Positions 45,576-53,700 of a stretch of 64,000 nt of DNA are shown here, in pieces. The translations under genes were made by a program, and so were the position numbers. The notes beneath the pieces were generated by a model, which was given only the letters and a program-made list of their open reading frames with translations, searched no databases and had not been told where the DNA came from. The stretch is from Actinomyces sp. HPA0247 (GTDB lineage Bacteria; Actinomycetota; Actinomycetes; Actinomycetales; Actinomycetaceae). Location: assembly GCA_000411415.1 (NCBI GenBank), contig KE150450.1, forward strand, positions 942,932 through 1,006,931, given 5' to 3'. Numbering within the stretch: position 1 is the first letter of the stretch; each line of letters opens with the position of its first letter.

Positions 45576-45837
45576 GTGGGGTAATTGAGGGTGTGGGGGA
45601 GGTGGGGGCACGAGGCTCGGGTCGGGTTACGAGGCCTGGGTGCGCGAGGCCGGGGTGCAGTTCGAGAACGCCGCGTTGTCAAACGCGTTCTGCCAATGGG
45701 ACGAGCTTGTTTGTTGCCCGTGTCACGGATTACGGTGAGATTGCTGGCATGTCGGTCAGCCGCTGCACGGTCTGCGGTGAGCGGCCAAGCTTCACAGACG
45801 ATGACACGCGCATACACAACACAAACTAAGGATGCAT

Positions 45838-46611
45838 ATGAACGCACTGAACAAAGTCGCACGTGGTGAGCGGACGACAATCGTCGTCATTGCACTGGTC
45901 GCAGCCGTCGCCCTCGTCCTGGGCGTCGGTGGCTTCTTCATGGCGCGCACGTTCCTGACGAGCGCGGACTCGGGAACCACGGCCTCGAAGGCGAGCTCCG
46001 ATTCAAACGGTGGAATGAGTGGTGCCTCGTCCGGCGAGGCTTCACAGGCGCCCGACACCGCGCCGCAGTCCGAGGCGGCCCCCACCCCGGAGGCCACGGC
46101 CTCGAGCATGCCCCCGTGCGAGGACGGCACCTCTGCGCCCGACGGAACCTGCCTGCACCCCGCATCGGTTCAGTGGCTCGACGACCTCCTACCCGACCCG
46201 TCCACCGTTGACCGCAAGGACGCTGACGCGGTGTGCTCCGCCTACGTCATCACCAATCAAACGTGGGACGCGTCGCGCGACGTCACGGACGCATTCGCGT
46301 CCATCCGTGCGAGCGTCTACGAAACACCCGAGCTGCAGCGTAAGCACACGCCGACCCCCGAGCTGGTGAAGGGACAGGGCGAGTTCCTGCCGTTGGTGCC
46401 GAACCGCTCCCACACGACTGTCACGATTGAGAACATCGGCGTCGAGGGCAGGGAATCGCCCCGCCGCGAAGGCAATGAGTGGGTGAGGCTCGTCAGCTTC
46501 ACGCGCTCCTACGCGGATGGCTCGCACGAGCCGGTCCGCGAGTTGGTGTTCCTGACCCTCGTCGAGCAGGAGGACGGTACCTGGGCTGTCGGTAACGCCG
46601 AGTGGCACTGA
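45838..46611 (+). CDS. Membrane-anchored protein of unknown function
   Basis: 257 aa from the ATG at 45838, with TAAGGA in front (an ATG at 45832 is also in frame but overlaps that site). One N-terminal helix (about 15-38, IVVIALVAAVALVLGVGGFF) is followed by a Ser/Ala/Pro/Glu-rich linker (about 45-100) and a soluble domain from about 105 with CEDGTSAPDGTCLHP, WLDDLLPDPSTVDRKDADA and a closing beta-rich region. The soluble part should lie outside the cell. I do not recognise a family. It lies alone between inverted-repeat elements 11 and 12. Confidence 0.75.
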   Translation: MNALNKVARGERTTIVVIALVAAVALVLGVGGFFMARTFLTSADSGTTASKASSDSNGGMSGASSGEASQAPDTAPQSEAAPTPEATASSMPPCEDGTSAPDGTCLHPASVQWLDDLLPDPSTVDRKDADAVCSAYVITNQTWDASRDVTDAFASIRASVYETPELQRKHTPTPELVKGQGEFLPLVPNRSHTTVTIENIGVEGRESPRREGNEWVRLVSFTRSYADGSHEPVRELVFLTLVEQEDGTWAVGNAEWH

Positions 46612-46673
46612 TTGGCACGAGGCGGGTTGGCTGATGCGTTGTGCCGCGTTGGCTGATGCTGGGTAGCCTCTTC

Positions 46674-46787
46674 AATTTCGCATGCAATTCCCTGCCGAGG
46701 TCTTTTTGGTACCTCGGGAAAACCGCATGATTTCAACGATCTGATTTCAAATCTTGAAAGAGCTGCGGGGGAATTGCATGCGAAATT
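46674..46787. repeat. 114-bp inverted-repeat element, copy 12
   Basis: AATTTCGCATGCAATTCCC to GGGGGAATTGCATGCGAAATT. Third interior type, same orientation as copies 10 and 11. Confidence 0.93.
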
Positions 46788-46818
46788 GGTCGGGGGGATA
46801 AGTATCGACGCCGGATAG

Positions 46819-46854
46819 AGTGAGCGGCTACCCCGTGCGGGGTAGCCGCTCACT
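46819..46854. terminator. Perfect bidirectional terminator hairpin
   Basis: AGTGAGCGGCTACCCC, GTGC loop, exact complement, between two convergent genes (ending 46611 and 46938). Two copies of TGCGTTCAATCGTGCGTG follow at 46854-46905. Confidence 0.8.
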
Positions 46855-46937
46855 GCGTTCAATCGTGCGTGAGGTGGTCGCTTGCTGCGTTCAATCGTGC
46901 GTGCGGTAGTCGCTCGCTGCGTGAAGGCCTGCGTGCC

Positions 46938-48293
46938 TCAGTCGGGCAGGGATGCTCCCGCCTGGGTGAGGAGCGTGCGGATCTGCTCCTCGACGCCCTT
47001 TGTGCCGCGACCCACCGCGACCAGCTGGCCGTCCGCGCCCGCGATGTAGTGGGTCGGCCACGCCGTCGCGCCGTAGGCCTTGAAGGCCTCGAGGTCGGGG
47101 TCCAGTGCCACCGGGTAGGTGATGCCCAGCTTGTCGATCGACGCGTTCACGACCGCAGGGTCGCGCTCGTAGGCCTGCTGGGGCGAGTGCACGCCCACCA
47201 CGACCAGGCCGTAGTCCTTGTACTTCTCGTAGATGGCCTCGAGCTCGGGGATTTCGCGCTGGCAGTTCGTGCACGAGCTCGACCAGAAGTCCACCAGCGT
47301 CACCATTCCGGACGGCTGGCCCAGGGAATTCAGCCACTCCGAGGCCTGAATCGTCGGCATCACGCCGCAATCCTTCGCGCCGCCGCGCGCGCACTGCGCG
47401 AAGTCGGTGCTCGCCTCGACCTCCTTCTCGGGCTCACACGCACCGTCCTCGCAGGCGCCCTCGGTGCCCGCCTCGAGCGAGGCCGTGTAGTCGGGGATCA
47501 TGCGCTGCAAGGCCATCGGAGCGTCGGTCGCAATGCCCAGCGCGAGCGCGATCATGGCGACGCCCGCCGCAATGCGCAGGGGGCGCTGGCGGGTCTTCAG
47601 GAAGCGCGCGGCCACCCCCGACCCGGCGATCGCCACGATCATCAGCGGGATCGACACGCCAATTGCGAAGGAGATGGCCAGGCCGATGATGTGCCAGGTG
47701 ATCTGCCCGGAGCTCGAGGCCACGATGATCGAGGTCAGCACCGGGCCCGCGCACGGAACGAACGCCGCGCCCAGGACGAGGCCGAGGCCGAAGCCCGCGC
47801 TGTCACCCGTCGTACGAGGCGCCAGGCGCGCGAAGGGGCGTTCCAGCACTTCCATCATCTTTGGGACGATCATGCCGATGCCGACGGCCAGCAGTAGGAC
47901 GATGCCAGTCCAGCGGATCAGCGCCTGCGGCAGGTTCAGCAAGCTCAGCAGCGCCGAACCTGCGACTGTGATCAGCATGAACGAGGTCACCAGGCCCAGG
48001 ACGATGAGCACCGGGCGGCGCGTTACCGACTCGCCGCTCTGTGCTGCGACAGCTGCCTTCTTCTGCGCCTCCCCGCCCAGGTTCACGCCCGGAGCGAGAC
48101 GGAAGAGCGACGGATCCACGCCCGCCTTCGCTTCGTCAGAGGATACGGAGGAGCGGGCGGCCCCGGCCTCGTTCGAGGAGGACGCGGAGTCGCGCCCGCC
48201 CGCGGCGCCCAGGAAGAGCGCGGGCAGGACCGGGAGGATGCACGGGGAGATGCCCGTGATGAAGCCGCCGAGAAGGCCTAGCAAGAGGAACAT
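46938..48293 (-). CDS. CcdA-type membrane thiol transporter fused to thioredoxin domain
   Basis: 451 aa from the ATG at 48293. Residues about 1-260 are a CcdA/DsbD-beta-type membrane domain with redox cysteines Cys18 (SPCILPVLP) and Cys181 (VPCAGPVL). A loop of about 60 residues after the first helix holds NEAGAARSS, from a variant of the dispersed motif (48160). The C-terminal domain (about 310-451) is thioredoxin-like with CTNC at 341-344. Linker cysteines (CEDGAC, CARGGAKDC) are additional. The plan is that of mycobacterial DipZ: electrons move across the membrane to reduce extracytoplasmic disulfides. The substrate is unknown. Confidence 0.9.
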   Translation of the reverse strand: MFLLLGLLGGFITGISPCILPVLPALFLGAAGGRDSASSSNEAGAARSSVSSDEAKAGVDPSLFRLAPGVNLGGEAQKKAAVAAQSGESVTRRPVLIVLGLVTSFMLITVAGSALLSLLNLPQALIRWTGIVLLLAVGIGMIVPKMMEVLERPFARLAPRTTGDSAGFGLGLVLGAAFVPCAGPVLTSIIVASSSGQITWHIIGLAISFAIGVSIPLMIVAIAGSGVAARFLKTRQRPLRIAAGVAMIALALGIATDAPMALQRMIPDYTASLEAGTEGACEDGACEPEKEVEASTDFAQCARGGAKDCGVMPTIQASEWLNSLGQPSGMVTLVDFWSSSCTNCQREIPELEAIYEKYKDYGLVVVGVHSPQQAYERDPAVVNASIDKLGITYPVALDPDLEAFKAYGATAWPTHYIAGADGQLVAVGRGTKGVEEQIRTLLTQAGASLPD

Positions 48294-48380
48294 AGGTTCA
48301 CCTTACTTGGAAGTGGTTGAAAATGCGCGCTACATATCGACGGCAAGCATGGCAACCGTTTGGCATGACCGTCCCCTGAA

Positions 48381-48492
48381 AAGTCGCACGTAATTCGCTC
48401 CCTGGCATTTCAAACGTTGAAATAGGATCGTTGAAATCATGCGGTTTTCGGCCGTGCTCTAAAACTGACCGTGGGAAATGACGTGCGAAATT
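48381..48492. repeat. 112-bp inverted-repeat element, copy 13 (CACGT version)
   Basis: AAGTCGCACGTAATTCG to GACGTGCGAAATT. The interior reads TTTCAAACGTTGAAATAGGA then TCGTTGAAATCATGCGGTTTTC, which is the third type turned around. Confidence 0.9.
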
Positions 48493-48541
48493 ATGGGGGT
48501 GTGGGCGCAGTGACGAGGCTGTGGCGCGTCGGTCCGACGCG

Positions 48542-48592
48542 CCTACAGCGACAGGACTCGCCTACAGCGACAGGACTCGCCTACAGCGACAG
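48542..48592. repeat. 19-bp tandem repeat at the 3' end of the kinase gene
   Basis: GCCTACAGCGACAGGACTC occurs about 2.7 times (starts 48542, 48561, 48580). The last copy contains the stop of the kinase gene, so the array is a duplication of the gene's end. Confidence 0.85.
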
Positions 48593-49267
48593 GACCAGGT
48601 CCGCGCGCTCCTTCGTGCGCTCGACCAACGCCATGTTCGCCGCGTCCACCGTGCGCACCCAGTGCGCCGCGTCCGCGCGGTCGCGCCCAAAGCTCATGTG
48701 CCGGTCGATGAGGCGCGATGCGAGCTCCTCGAAAGGCGTGTCAATAAAGACGAGCAGGTCGATGAGGCCGCGCACGTCCGCCCAGCCGGGCAGCTCGAGG
48801 CCCAGGTAGTTGCCCTCCGTGATGACGACGCCGTCGACCTCGACGGGCAGGGAGGCGGCGACGGGTTCGTGCAGGTCGCGCCGGTAGTCGGGGGCGAGGA
48901 CCACGCCGTCCGCGCGGCGCACGCGCCCCAGGAGGGCGATGAAACCGCCCACGTCAAACGTGTCGGGTGCGCCCTTGTGGTCGGCGATGCCGCGCGCCGC
49001 CAGCACCGCGTTGGACATGTGGAAGCCATCCATGGGGGCCAGTCCGGCGACGGGGATGCCGGCCTCGGGCAGGGCGCGAGCCAGCTCGGCGGCGATCGTC
49101 GTCTTGCCGGTCCCTGGAGGGCCGGTCAGGCCCAGCACGCGCACGGGGTCACCGTTGCGTGCGCGCTCGGCCACGGCCTCGACGATGCGCCGGGTGATCG
49201 ACGAGGCCTGGGCGCGGCCGGGAGAGGCGGCCGCCTGCCGTCCTGAGCCCGCCCGAGAGGAAGTCAC
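48581..49267 (-). CDS. Nucleoside/uridine kinase-like P-loop kinase
   Basis: 228 aa from the GTG at 49267, which overlaps the stop of the upstream phosphoribosyltransferase gene by 4 bp. The P-loop is GLTGPPGTGKTT, followed by LAPMDGFHMSN and a lid with PDYRRDLHEPV, then VITEGNYLGLE. These patterns match the uridine kinase/PanK-like family of nucleoside/nucleotide kinases. The coupling with a phosphoribosyltransferase gene favours a role in nucleoside or sugar salvage. The exact substrate is not decided; some members act on sugars or pantothenate. Confidence 0.85.
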   Translation of the reverse strand: MTSSRAGSGRQAAASPGRAQASSITRRIVEAVAERARNGDPVRVLGLTGPPGTGKTTIAAELARALPEAGIPVAGLAPMDGFHMSNAVLAARGIADHKGAPDTFDVGGFIALLGRVRRADGVVLAPDYRRDLHEPVAASLPVEVDGVVITEGNYLGLELPGWADVRGLIDLLVFIDTPFEELASRLIDRHMSFGRDRADAAHWVRTVDAANMALVERTKERADLVLSL

Positions 49268-49797
49268 GGCTTGATGACGGGCAGCGTCGACCAGGGGAAG
49301 TTGATCCACTTGTCGGTGTGCGCCCACACGTAGTCGGGGTCGATGATGGACACGGGCTTCTTGTAGATGACCGCGCTGCGCGCCTCGACGCGCACGGAGG
49401 AGGAGCCATCGAGAGAGAGGCCGTGCTCGTCGATGAGGTCCATGACCATCTTGAGGGTTTTGCCGGAGTCGGCGACGTCATCGACGACGAGGACACGCTT
49501 GCCGTTCATGGCGGAGACATCCATGAGCGGGGGTAGCAGGATGGGTTCGGCGAGGGTTTCACCGATGCCGGAGTAGAACTCGACGTTCATGGTGCCGATC
49601 GCCTTGACGTCCATCGCGTAGGCGATGGCGCCGGCCGGGATGAGGCCGCCGCGCGCGATGGCGACGATCAGGTCCGGGATCCAGCCGGAGTCGACGATCT
49701 GCTGGGTGAGCTCACGGGACGCGTCGCCGAAGCCCTGCCAGGTGAGGACTTCGCGGTCGGGAGCGGTCGTGGCGTCGGGGCTGGCGGTGGTACCCAT
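49264..49797 (-). CDS. Phosphoribosyltransferase (purine salvage type)
   Basis: 177 aa from the ATG at 49797. It has the PRPP-binding motif VLVVDDVADSGKTL, with the two acidic residues and the P-loop, and the early VAIARGGLIPA loop. The nucleobase-binding C-terminal hood is short (DYVWAHTDKWINFPW), as in hypoxanthine/xanthine-guanine enzymes. It probably attaches ribose-5-phosphate to a purine base. The next gene, a kinase, overlaps by 4 bp. Confidence 0.9.
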   Translation of the reverse strand: MGTTASPDATTAPDREVLTWQGFGDASRELTQQIVDSGWIPDLIVAIARGGLIPAGAIAYAMDVKAIGTMNVEFYSGIGETLAEPILLPPLMDVSAMNGKRVLVVDDVADSGKTLKMVMDLIDEHGLSLDGSSSVRVEARSAVIYKKPVSIIDPDYVWAHTDKWINFPWSTLPVIKP

Positions 49798-49984
49798 GGC
49801 TTCCTTCTCTCGGGGGTGTTGGGATCAAGGGTATCGCCGTCGGGCGGGTGTGTGCGCGCCCGCCCGGGTTACAAAACTGTGACGTGGGCATATGCGGGCT
49901 GCGGACAGCGTTGTGGGTCTCCAAGGTCAGGGCCGAGGAAGGGGCGAGGAAGGGGTGAGGAAGGGCCTGAGAAGTTTCTCCCCG

Positions 49985-50098
49985 AATATCGCAGGTAATT
50001 TAACTCGGTCATTTTTTGAGTATGGCTTAAAACGTTGCAATTCCAACGGTCTGATTTCAAAGTTTGAAAGAGTGAAAGGGGAATTGCATGCGACATTT
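49985..50098. repeat. 114-bp inverted-repeat element, copy 14 (left end decayed)
   Basis: The right end GGGGAATTGCATGCGACATTT is intact, the left end is AATATCGCAGGTAATTTAAC. The interior (AAAACGTTGCAATTCCAACG, then TCTGATTTCAAAGTTTGAAAG) is the first type in reverse. A short run of AAGGGGCGAGG repeats lies just before it (49931-49975). Confidence 0.85.
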
Positions 50099-50131
50099 TT
50101 GGGTAAGTGATCGTGTGTGGGATCGGCCGGT

Positions 50132-50212
50132 GGCGGCGGTACTCACAGCGGAAACGCTAACGGCGGCGGAAACGCTTACGGCGGTGGTAACGCTAACGAC
50201 GGCGGCGGAGTG
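50132..50212. repeat. Degenerate 24-bp repeats at the SprT gene end
   Basis: GCGGCGGAAACGCTTACGG and close variants (GGAAACGCTAACGGCGG, GGTAACGCTAACGACGG) run into the stop region of the SprT-like gene, encoding its Arg-rich tail. Confidence 0.6.
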
Positions 50213-50702
50213 CGGCGAGCTCGCGCTCGTAGGCGCGCCCGGGCGAGGCCGACTTTCCGTGGTGCTCCCACGTGAGGATCAGCGCGGGATCGAAGGCGCG
50301 CGAGCACACCCCGCACGAGGAGACACGCCGCGGCGCCCGGTACAGGCGGCGCGTGGCCCCGCAGCGCGGACACGTGCCCACCCAGTGCGCGTCCGGGGAG
50401 GGCAGGGACGAGGGCAGCCGGGCGGAATCCGGGGCCCCGAGGGCGCGTGCGGCCCGCTTCCACGCGGCGTCGTGCCCGTGGGCGGGGCCGACGAGGGCGT
50501 GGGCGATCTCGTGCAGGATGACGCCCCGGATCGTGTCGGCGTCGTACAGGTCGGTGAGCGGCCCCGACAGGCTGATCGTGCGCGTGGAGTGCGTGCACGC
50601 CCCCGCCCGGCGCTTGGCGTGGTCGAAGCGGAAACGCCAGTCCGCCAGGCCAGAAGCGTCCATCAGGGAACGCGCGAGGGTGCGGGCTTCCTCGCGCTTC
50701 AC
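50193..50702 (-). CDS. SprT-like zinc metalloprotease-family protein
   Basis: 169 aa from the ATG at 50702, overlapping the hrpA stop by 4 bp. The metal site HEIAHAL (His64, Glu65, His68) is in the SprT position, and a four-Cys zinc ribbon (CPRC, then CGVC) follows. The plan matches bacterial SprT/Spartan-type proteins, proposed to cut proteins crosslinked to DNA. The tail is Arg-rich. Coupled translation with the helicase gene suggests a shared nucleic acid role, which is inference. Confidence 0.88.
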   Translation of the reverse strand: MKREEARTLARSLMDASGLADWRFRFDHAKRRAGACTHSTRTISLSGPLTDLYDADTIRGVILHEIAHALVGPAHGHDAAWKRAARALGAPDSARLPSSLPSPDAHWVGTCPRCGATRRLYRAPRRVSSCGVCSRAFDPALILTWEHHGKSASPGRAYERELAALRRRR

Positions 50703-53700
50703 CGGGCCCCCGCGAGGACGCCGAGCAGGCGCTTCATGGAGACCTTATTGGGCGTGCCCAGGGTTTGGGCGAACATGGACACGCGCAGCTCCTCGGCCAT
50801 CCATCGCGCCTGGGTGAGCGCGGCGTCTCGGCGGGCGTCGTAGGGGCGGCGCTCCAGGGCCTGCCGCGTGGCGGCGATGTCGGCCTCGGCCTGGTGGATG
50901 CGATCCATGTCCTCCAGGTCCCGGCTCAGCGCCCCCGGCGAGGACGCGGCGCGCTCGATGCGCACAGCCCCGGCGCGCAGGTAGCGGGCCAGGTGCGGCA
51001 GCGCGAAGGCGGGCGTGGCCGACACGAAGCCCTCGTAGAGCAGGGTCTTCCCATGTGCCGCGACGTCGCGCGTCGTCTCCTCCAGCGAGGCCTGGGGGTG
51101 CGAGCGCACGGCGGCGTCGGCCTCGGCGCTGGCCTCCAGGGCGCGCACGACGTGGGAGAGGATCTGGTAGACGCGGTCCTCGTGGGCGTCGCGCGCGGCC
51201 GCCACGAGGGTCTCGAAGGCCTCGGGGTCGCGCACGTCGGAGGGGGTGCTCAGCTCGTCGACGAGGGACAGAGTCGAGGCCAGCTGCGCGTCCGCGACCA
51301 GGGCCGCCGTGTCCGCGTAGGGGGAGGCCGCCAGCATGAGGGCCTCGCGGCCCGTCCAGCGCGTGGTCACGCGGTTCGTCGCCAGGGCGATGCGGGACAG
51401 GAGCAGGCGGGCGAGGCCGGCGCGGTGCTCGCGGTCGGCCTCGGCGGCGCTGGCCATGACGCGCACGCCCGCCGCCGGGGCCGCCGCGCTGCCCTGGGGG
51501 ACCAACGCGGGGAAGGCCCGCAGCGTCATCGAGCCCGAGGTCTGGGTGATCGAGCGCGGCAGCGTCGGCATCTGCGTGACGCCATCCGCGTGGAACGCGG
51601 GGTCCGGGGACGAGGCCTGGGCCGCGTCACGGGGTCCGGTGCCCGTCGTGGTCGTGCCGCGCGTCGGGGTGGGGGAATTCTCTCCACCACGTGAACCTGC
51701 GGAGGTGTCGGTGGGGGAGGTTGCTCCGTCGGTGGTGTTGTTCGCGCCGGTGGCGGCGGTCTTCTGTGAGGTTCCGCGCCCGCGCTTGTTCCTGCGTGCC
51801 TGCTTCTCCCCGGCCTCCTCGAGGGCCGCGCGCACCGCCGTGCGCACAGCCTTGTTCGCGTCGCTGGCCAGAGTTCGCTGGAGGTAGGCCAGGTCCTTGC
51901 CCGCGCCCAGCTCCTTGCCCGACGCGTCCGTGACGACGAAGGTCATGCGCAGGTGGTCGGGCAGGTGGGCGCGCGCGTGCGCCAGATCTGCCTCGCTCAG
52001 GTCCACGCCGCGCAGGACGCGCACCGCGTGGGCGAGGGCCTCCAGGACCGGGCCCTCGGTGAGGGGGCGGGGCTTGGGGGCCTCGCTCGCGGCAGGCACG
52101 CCCTGCTGGGTGGATTCCGGCGCAGGAGCCTCCTTCTGCGCGGCCTTCTTCGGCGCCTTCGCGGGGGAATTGCGCGTCGACAGCTTGCCCGACGTCGCGC
52201 CCCACGCGGCCAGGCGCCCCATCGCGGCATCCAGGCTCAGGGGGTCCGGATCGTCGGAGCCGTCGGCCTTCGCCGCTTTCCCGGCAGCCTTGTCCGCTGA
52301 CGCCGCCACGGCCTCGACAGGTTCGTCGCCCGCCTGCTCGATCCACCGCGCGACCGACGCAGCCACGTCCGGCGCGGGGGCCAGCAGGCGGCGCACGCCC
52401 TTGGGCAGGGCGCGGATCGCCTCGGTCAGCAGGTCCTCGCGCATGCCCGGCACCAGCCAGTCCGTGCCCTTATCGCTGACGCGCTCAAGCACCTCGATCG
52501 GGATGCGCATCGACACGCCGTCACGCGGGCTGCCCGGCGCAAACTCATAGCTCAAGGGCAGCGACAGATCGCCGCACTGCCAACGATCCGGGAAGCCCTC
52601 GCCCGAGGTCGCCTCGCGTGGCATCAGCAGGGACGCCGGGTAGATCAGTAAGTCCGGGTGAGAGCGGCGCTCGTCCTTCCACCAGCGGTTGAACGCCGCC
52701 GCGCTGGTCACGTGCTCGGGGATCAGGTCGTCGAAGAAACGGAAGCGAGCCTGCTCGTCCGCGACGAGGCCGTGGGTGCGGCTGCGGCGCTCAACCTCGC
52801 GCGCCTGCTCCACCAGGGCCTCATTTCGGCGCTGGAAACCGTGCCTCTCCCTCCACTGGCCATCCACTAGGGCGTTACGAATGAACATCTCGCGGGCCAG
52901 CTCGCGGGCCGTCGTCCCCTCGCGTGCGGCCGCCAGCTCCTCGAAATGACGAGGCTCAAACGACCCAGACGACAGCGGATCCTTCGACGCCGACACCAAG
53001 CCGGCCGCCAGCGCCTCCAGCGACCCCGCGCGCGGAGCGTGAGAGCGCGAGGCGGCCACGGCCTCGTCGATGACGAGGTCACCCAAGCGCCCCAGCAGCA
53101 CCTCGCGGTCCGCTGCCAGCGTCAACCCGTAGAGGGTCACGCGCTCGCGGACCATCGCCGCGCCCTTCGCGACCGACCAGAACGGCTCCGAATACGAGCG
53201 CTTGAGCAGGCCGCGCGCCGCCGGCTCCACCCACTCCGGGCGGATGCGGGCCACCGTGCGGGCGAACAGGCGCGAGGTCTCCACGAGCTCCGCGGTCATC
53301 ACCCAGGCGGGGTGGCCGCTCACGCCCGAGCCCGGCCAGATCGTGAAGTGCGTGCCGCGCGCGCCCTCGTAGTCGCGCTTCGTCTCATCCCACGACCCCA
53401 GGTAGGACAGCAGGCCGACCAGCAGCGAGCGGTGCACCTGGTCCGCGTCCACGCTCGCCGGGCCCTGCCCGTAGGCCAGGACCGCGCGCACGGCCGCGTC
53501 CTGCGCGCCGCCGAACTGGGCGGCCTCCACGACGTCGCCCGTCGAAGGCTCACCCACCGGCCCGACGCCGATCCCCAGCGCCCTCGCCATCTGGCGAAGC
53601 TGGCCGACCACGTCGCGCCACTCGCGCCACCGCAGGTAGTGGAAGAACTCCGCGCGGCACAGGCGCCGGAACGCCGAGCCCGATAGGTCGCGTGCCTGCA

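Noticed and set aside
45750-45830. 26-residue CxxC mini-protein
   Set aside because: A short frame with CTVC precedes the gene at 45838, but it has no clear ribosome binding site and may be chance.
44330-46787. Integron-type attC cassette array
   Set aside because: Size and dyad symmetry are similar to attC sites and single genes lie between, but the GTTRRRY-type ends are not seen, gene orientations are mixed and no integrase gene is visible.
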